From: VRUE01 sp963805455
Lineage (GTDB): Bacteria; Actinomycetota; Thermoleophilia; Solirubrobacterales; 70-9
Assembly: GCA_963805455.1 (NCBI GenBank)
Contig: CAWDUJ010000002.1
Location: forward strand, 186,001-250,000
Reading direction: 5' to 3'
Length of the DNA: 64,000 bases
Shown here one piece after another: positions 59,592-64,000 of the stretch. The translations under genes were made by a program, and so were the position numbers. The notes beneath the pieces were generated by a model that did no database searches, was not told where the DNA came from, and saw only the letters and a list, made by a program, of their open reading frames with translations. Numbering within the stretch: position 1 is the first letter of the stretch; each line of letters starts with the position of its first letter.

Positions 59592-61062
59592 ATGGAGAGC
59601 TCGACCTCCACATACCAGGGTCCCACGGCCGTCCACGGCGAGCCCGACGACGTCCCCGAGCACGGCGCGGCCAGCCGCGCCAAACAGCGCGGCGCGGTCC
59701 TCGCCAAGATGCTTTTCATGGGCGACTCGTTCGCGGCGTTCTGCGCCGCCGGGGTCGCCGTCATCGCGCTCGGCCTCCAGTCCTGGGAAGGGCTCGTCTT
59801 CGTCCTCGCCGCCACGGCCCTCTGGCCTCTGGCCGCGTTCAGCATCGGCCTCTACCGCAGTGACCAACTCTCGACCTGGGCCTCGGCGGTCACCGAGATC
59901 CCCCGCGGCGTCGTCGCCGTCCTCCTCATCACCTGGCCGCTGTTCGGCGTCGCCGACGCCCTCGGGGTCAGCAGCGAGGTGATGCTCACGTTCCTGACAG
60001 TCGCCGGTATCGGCGGCTTCACCGGCATCGCCCGCGCCGTCGTCCGCGCCGGCCTGCACCGGGCCCCGGACCTGCGCCAGCGCACCCTGATCATCGGCTC
60101 CGGCGTGGTCGCCGGGCAGGTCGTGACGAAACTCAACAACAACCTCCAGTACGGCCTCGTCCCGGTCGGCATGATCGACGACGATGTCCATCACGTCGGC
60201 AGCCCCGACCTGCCGTGGCTGGGTCGGTTCGACGTTCTCTCCGACGTGATCCGCGACCAGCAGATCGACCGGGTCATCATTGCCTTCTCGCGCGCCAGCC
60301 ATGAACAGCTGCTCGAGGCGATCCGCGCCTGCCGCGACGCCGGCGTCGCCGTCGACGTCGTGCCCCGCCTCTTCGAGTTCCTCGACGGCGTCCGCGCGCT
60401 CGACCAGGTCGGCGGCCTTCCGCTGCTCTCGATCGGGGCGCCGGTCCTCACCTCGGCCTCGATGGCAGCCAAGCGTGTCTTCGACGTCGTCGGCACCGGC
60501 CTGCTGATAACGATCTTCTCGCCGCTGATGCTGGCGATCGCGATCGCGATCAAGCTCGAGTCCCGCGGGCCCGTGTTCTTCCGCCAGCCCCGCGCCGGCC
60601 GCGGCAACACCAGCTTCCAGGTGATCAAGTTCCGCTCGATGTACACGGATGCCGAGGCGCGCAAGCAGGAGGTGTCCGCGCTCAACGAAGCCACCGATGG
60701 CGTCATGTTCAAGATCCGCCGCGACCCGCGCATCACCCGCGTCGGGCGTTTCATCCGGCGCTCCTCACTGGACGAGCTGCCGCAGCTCTTCAACGTCCTC
60801 CGCGGCGAGATGAGCCTGGTCGGCCCGCGGCCGCTGATCTTCCCCGAGACGGCCGCCCTCGACGAGAACTGGCACCTTCGCCGGCTCGAGCTGCGGCCCG
60901 GGCCTGACCGGTCCCTGGCAGGTCTACGGGCGCTCCCAGAACCCGTTCCAGGAGATGGTTCGGTTCGATTACCAGTACGTCGCGGGCTGGTCTCTCGCCC
61001 GCGACATCGAGATCCTGCTGGCAACTCTGCCTGCCGTGATCTCGGGCCGCGGCGCCTACTGA
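59592..61062 (+). pseudogene. exopolysaccharide polyprenyl-phosphate sugar transferase, one frameshift near the C-terminus
   Basis: From ATG 59592: N-terminal membrane helices, a Rossmann-like domain (LIIGSGVVAGQVVTKLNN, VIIAFSRASHEQLLEAIRAC), and the catalytic sugar-transferase domain (KRVFDVVGTGLLITIFSPLM, FRQPRAGRGNTSFQVIKFRS, RRSSLDELPQLFNVLRGEMS, LVGPRP). At 60899-60903 one extra base breaks the frame; LTGPWQVYGRSQNPFQEMVR and VAGWSLARDIEILLATLPAV continue in the next frame to TGA 61062. Restored it is about 490 residues of the WbaP/WcaJ-like initiating transferase. Opens the EPS locus. Confidence 0.75.
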
Positions 61063-61091
61063 TCAGCGCCCGCAGCTGACCTCCAGCACCT

Positions 61092-61140
61092 GTCCGGTCA
61101 CCGGTACCGGACATACGCCATACGTCCACTCGATTGGACG
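61092..61140. promoter_or_regulatory. inverted repeats upstream of the first lyase-like gene
   Basis: GTCCGGT-N7-ACCGGAC at 61092-61112, and CGTCCA-CTCGAT-TGGACG at 61123-61140. The second resembles the dyad before the next lyase-like gene at 62399. About 40 bp before the start at 61182. Possible operators. Confidence 0.4.
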
Positions 61141-61181
61141 CCGCTACCCGACGGGGCGGCATTGGACGAAACGGATTGCCC

Positions 61182-62363
61182 ATGCGATCCCCAATCGACA
61201 CACCTTCAAGTCCGGCCCGTTGGCTCACCGCGCTCGCCGCCTCCCTGATCCTCCTGGCACTGATCCTCGTCGGAGGCACCAGCGCCAAGGCGTTCTGGTC
61301 CCCCGCTTCCGGCGCCCAGGCCGCGAGCGTCAGCCGCGGCGGGCACCAGTTTCTAATGAGGCTCTCGCACCACGCGGTGATCGACCGTCGCCGCGGCCAC
61401 TACCGGCCGCGCCCGAAGCCGCAGCCGAAGCCGGCCCCGACCCCGAAGCCCACTCCGACCCCGGCTCCGGGCCCCACCCCGCCTCCGGTCAAGCAGGAAA
61501 ACCCGACTCCTCCGACGGCGCCGGCTCCCGAAACACCGGCCCCTGAAACTCCCACCCCGCCGGCACCTGAAACCCCGACGCCGCCGGCACCTGAAACCCC
61601 GACGCCGCCGGCACCCGAAACCCCGACGCCGCCGGCACCCGAAACTCCGACGCCCCCGGCCCTCACTCCCCCGACGCCGCCGATCCTTGACGCCGGGTTC
61701 GAGAACGGCCTCCAGGGCTGGAACACCTCCGGTGCCACCGAGAAGGACGGCGCACAGCTACCGACCGTCGTGTCCGGGGACGCTCGCGTCGGCACCCACT
61801 ACGCCCGAGTGGTCCTCGAAGGCGGGCAGCAGCGGTCCGAGCTAACCCTCGGCGGCGCGGGCAACAATGAATTTGGCGGCACGATCAAGGTGTCGCCCGC
61901 TGACACCTACTATTACGCCTTCTCCCTGCGCCTGCCAAGCCAGATGCAATGGGGAGGACCGGGCAAGCACAACACCGTCTTCCAGCTCCACGGCTATGAC
62001 GACAACGAAGCCCTCCTCCAGCTCCAGCTCTGGAACGCATCCGAGGGCGCCGGAAAGACTGGCAAGGGCCTTTGGGTCAGCGGTCCCTACCCCAATTCCC
62101 GCAACTATGACGATCGCTTCGTCTCGGCCGCGGTGCTTGACGGGAAGTGGCACGACATCGTCGTCGGCTGGGCCGCCGACTGGTACACCATTTGGCTGGA
62201 CGGAAAGGAGGTCTACGACCAGCACGGCCGTGACGTGTTCGACGGGAACCACTCCGCCTACGTCAAGAACGGCCTCTACCGCGGCAACCTCAGCGGCACA
62301 TCCGAGGTCGACTTGGACGCCGCCCGCATCGGCACGTCGACGGCCAGCGTTCTGCCTGGTTGA
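61182..62363 (+). CDS. exported polysaccharide-lyase-like protein with Pro-Thr linker
   Basis: 393 residues from ATG 61182 (an earlier TTG at 61134 is unlikely). Signal anchor ALAASLILLALILVGGTSA, a linker with repeated PAPETPTPP units, then the jelly-roll domain: FENGLQGWNTSG, ADTYYYAFSLRLPSQMQWGG, LQLQLWNASEG, GKWHDIVVGWAADWYTIWLDGKEV, SGTSEVDLDAARIG. The domain matches those at 43057 and 62458 and the heparin-lyase-I-like fold. May bind or cut the polymer made by the locus. Confidence 0.8.
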   Translation: MRSPIDTPSSPARWLTALAASLILLALILVGGTSAKAFWSPASGAQAASVSRGGHQFLMRLSHHAVIDRRRGHYRPRPKPQPKPAPTPKPTPTPAPGPTPPPVKQENPTPPTAPAPETPAPETPTPPAPETPTPPAPETPTPPAPETPTPPAPETPTPPALTPPTPPILDAGFENGLQGWNTSGATEKDGAQLPTVVSGDARVGTHYARVVLEGGQQRSELTLGGAGNNEFGGTIKVSPADTYYYAFSLRLPSQMQWGGPGKHNTVFQLHGYDDNEALLQLQLWNASEGAGKTGKGLWVSGPYPNSRNYDDRFVSAAVLDGKWHDIVVGWAADWYTIWLDGKEVYDQHGRDVFDGNHSAYVKNGLYRGNLSGTSEVDLDAARIGTSTASVLPG

Positions 62364-62398
62364 GAGCTCCCAGAATGCAGTACCCCCGCTAGGACAAA

Positions 62399-62419
62399 CG
62401 TCCAGTCAGTCCCTGGACG
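62399..62419. promoter_or_regulatory. inverted repeat upstream of the second lyase-like gene
   Basis: CGTCCAG-TCAGTCC-CTGGACG, 39 bp before the ATG at 62458 and 36 bp after the previous stop. Core CGTCCA/TGGACG is shared with the site at 61123. Operator role is inferred. Confidence 0.4.
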
Positions 62420-62457
62420 GCTGTACCCAGGAGGGAGATCGGGCCGAGCGGGTACCC

Positions 62458-63432
62458 ATGGCCCACTCCCTCAAAGCTCTCACCGTCCTTATCCTCTCCG
62501 CTCTGGTTGTAGCCATCGGCCCGGCCGCCGCCTCGGCGGCCGTCGGCCAGGGCGACCAGGCGAGGGCCGCCGCCGCCTTCTCTGCCTCACACAAGAAGAA
62601 GGCTCGGGAGCGTCGGGCCGCCCGCGCCCGTCGCCGCGCCCACCGTCGCCAGATGGCGCAGCGCAGGAGGCTCCAGAGGATCAACCGCAGGTCCGGGGTC
62701 GCCGACAACGTCTCCGTCTCTCGGAAAAAAGGTCAGGTCTCAGCCAACGGCGTCATCGACGCGGGCTTCGAGGAAGGGTTGATGAACTGGAACACGGCCG
62801 GAGTCGGCGATGTCGTCCCGACCGTCGTCAGCGACACCGCCCGGACCGGGACGCACTCGGCACGGGTCGCCCTCGCCGGGAACCAGGAACGCTCGGAGCT
62901 GATCCTGGGCGGCAACGGGGGCGCCAGCGCCGACAACATGATCCAGTTCGGGGAGGGCGCCGAAGGCTGGTACGCCTTCTCCTTCTACATCGACACGATG
63001 GTCTACGGCCACCCCGGCGGCCACAACCTGATCTTCCAGTTCAAGGGCGCCCCCGACAACGGCAGTCCGAACTTCGGCCTCCAACTCTGGGACTACGAAG
63101 GCGACGACGGTGTCAGCGGCGGACGCGGCCTCTGGACCCACGGCGAAGCCGCCGGTGGCGACCGCTTCCTCGGCCCCGTGGCCGAACACCAATGGCACGA
63201 TGTCCAGATCCACTTCAGGGCCTCGAAGGTCGGCGCCGGCTTCTACGAAACGTTCCTCGACGGCCGGCTGGTCGACCAGCGAAGCGGGATCAGCATCATC
63301 GGGGAGGGCGCAGAAACCGTCTACATCAAGGACGGGATCTACCGCAACGGGGACACTGTGTCCGGCACCTCGGAAATCCGCCTCGACGCATCGAAGCTCG
63401 GCCCGACCTACGACTCGGTCGTCCCCGGCTGA
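62458..63432 (+). CDS. exported polysaccharide-lyase-like protein with basic linker
   Basis: 324 residues from ATG 62458. Signal peptide TVLILSALVVAIGPAAASAA, a strongly basic stretch (KKKARERRAARARRRAHRR), then the same jelly-roll domain: FEEGLMNWNTAGVG, AFSFYIDTMVYGHPGG, LQLWDYEGDDGVSGGRG, HQWHDVQIHFRASKVGAGFY, SGTSEIRLDASKLG. Very like the domain at 43057. The basic stretch may bind anionic polymer or membrane. Third paralogue of the window. Confidence 0.82.
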   Translation: MAHSLKALTVLILSALVVAIGPAAASAAVGQGDQARAAAAFSASHKKKARERRAARARRRAHRRQMAQRRRLQRINRRSGVADNVSVSRKKGQVSANGVIDAGFEEGLMNWNTAGVGDVVPTVVSDTARTGTHSARVALAGNQERSELILGGNGGASADNMIQFGEGAEGWYAFSFYIDTMVYGHPGGHNLIFQFKGAPDNGSPNFGLQLWDYEGDDGVSGGRGLWTHGEAAGGDRFLGPVAEHQWHDVQIHFRASKVGAGFYETFLDGRLVDQRSGISIIGEGAETVYIKDGIYRNGDTVSGTSEIRLDASKLGPTYDSVVPG

Positions 63433-63454
63433 GCGCACTCCGCAGATCCGCCCG

Positions 63455-64000
63455 GTGAGCGATCATCCGGGTCACCGGATGGCCGACCCCCTTCGAAACC
63501 GCTCGCGCGGATCAGCCTTCCTCTGCTACCACTCGATCCACGACGAAGGGCCGGAGTGGCTATCGGTAGCTCCTTCGACCTTCGCCCACCAGCTCGAGGC
63601 TCTGAGCGCGCGAGGCTGGGGCTCCGGCACCGAGGCCGACCTGCGGGCGGCGGGCGGCGGCGGCACGGCACCTGAGCGCCCGCTCGCCTACCTCACCTTC
63701 GACGACGGCTACATCGACAACCACGCCTCCGCCTTCCCGCTGCTGCGCGATTTCGGGATGACGGGGATCTTCTTCATCCTCCCCGGCCACCTCGACGGAG
63801 GCCAGGCGCTGGACTGGCCGGAGGTCGCCGAGGAGCACGAGGAGCACCCCGAGGTCATGCGCTCGATGACCTGGGACCAGGCCGAGGAGATGGCGGCCGG
63901 CGGGATGGAGTTCGGCAGCCACGGCCTCGACCACAGCCACCTCCCGAGCCTCGGCGACGAGGAGCTCCGCCAGGAGCTGCTCGACTCCCGGCGACAGATC
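63455..64000 (+). CDS. polysaccharide deacetylase (NodB-like), cut by window end
   Basis: At least 182 residues, start at GTG 63455 or ATG 63479. CE4 features: FLCYHSIHDEGPEWLSV, LAYLTFDDGYIDNHASAFPLL with the metal/catalytic TFDDGY, and GSHGLDHSHL, the His-x4-His metal motif. Removes N-acetyl groups from EPS or peptidoglycan. Follows the lyase-like genes on the same strand, as expected of an EPS locus. C-terminal end outside the window. Confidence 0.88.
   Translation, partial: MSDHPGHRMADPLRNRSRGSAFLCYHSIHDEGPEWLSVAPSTFAHQLEALSARGWGSGTEADLRAAGGGGTAPERPLAYLTFDDGYIDNHASAFPLLRDFGMTGIFFILPGHLDGGQALDWPEVAEEHEEHPEVMRSMTWDQAEEMAAGGMEFGSHGLDHSHLPSLGDEELRQELLDSRRQI

Noticed and set aside
61495..61665. 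CRISPR-like repeat array
   Set aside because: Units are in frame, coding and without spacers; they encode a Pro/Thr linker.

Overview
The window is high-GC actinobacterial chromosome. A complete coenzyme F420 gene set, a LAGLIDADG-type HTH protein, ClpS, and many Lys/Arg-rich secreted proteins of the 'SVGAKQLRRSSVTTAKIKR' type point to class Thermoleophilia (Solirubrobacterales-like). This placement is an inference from gene content, not from a marker tree. Several genes are interrupted by single-base frameshifts, mostly in 4.8-26.6 kb, at 37.3-37.6 kb and at 60.9 kb. The conserved parts of 29.7-36.9 and 38-59 kb read cleanly. This looks like local sequencing or assembly error at least as much as gene decay.

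Layout. (1) 0-5 kb: an aa3-type cytochrome c oxidase operon on the minus strand (CuA-like protein, ctaC, ctaD, ctaE, start of a ctaG-like gene), with a divergent TlpA/ResA thioredoxin. (2) 5-9 kb: secreted structural or surface proteins. (3) 9-14.4 kb: an accessory strip left of an intact tRNA-Pro(GGG). It carries three further direct copies of the tRNA 3' end, as expected of stacked and decayed integrative elements; the cargo is MsrA, ExoD, a cupin, and a cytochrome P450 with a TetR regulator. (4) 14.4-29 kb: tRNA-Gly, -Trp, -Leu(TAG) and -Leu(CAA), a PQQ-type beta-propeller lipoprotein, an acyl-CoA carboxylase subunit, an ABC exporter, an alcohol dehydrogenase, NRAMP and ZIP metal transporters, secreted beta-propeller/Ig-like proteins, and a MerR regulator divergent from a small Cys-Cys protein. 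(5) 29-38 kb: a LAGLIDADG protein, then genes for acyl-CoA and ketone-body metabolism (acetoacetyl-CoA synthetase, carboxylase beta subunit, HMG-CoA lyase) around an ABC-2 exporter, then a broken AbiEi/DUF559 gene with a 24-bp palindrome at its start. (6) 38-46.5 kb: SDR and FlK-like thioesterase pair, then npdG-fbiA-fbiD-fbiB on plus and fbiC on minus, covering deazaflavin synthesis, side-chain addition and F420 reduction. (7) 46.5-53.7 kb: aquaporin, NMT1-type binding protein, an mntR-mntH operon with an operator-like palindrome, ygfZ, rmuC. (8) 53.7-59.3 kb: crotonyl-CoA carboxylase/reductase and MeaA-type ethylmalonyl-CoA mutase, the two signature steps of the ethylmalonyl-CoA pathway, with clpS between. 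(9) 59.3-64 kb: start of an exopolysaccharide locus (phosphoglycosyl transferase, two lyase-like secreted proteins, a polysaccharide deacetylase cut by the window end).

The metabolic theme is acetyl-CoA/acetoacetate/propionyl-type acyl-CoA assimilation together with F420-dependent redox chemistry and aerobic respiration. I found no CRISPR array, no transposase or integrase gene, no rRNA and no convincing known riboswitch. Nothing in the window is clearly a new defence or biosynthetic system. The best leads are the tRNA-Pro att-like series, the AbiEi/DUF559 palindrome, the LAGLIDADG gene next to tRNA-Leu, the in-frame insertion in FbiC, and the matched inverted repeats before the lyase-like genes.
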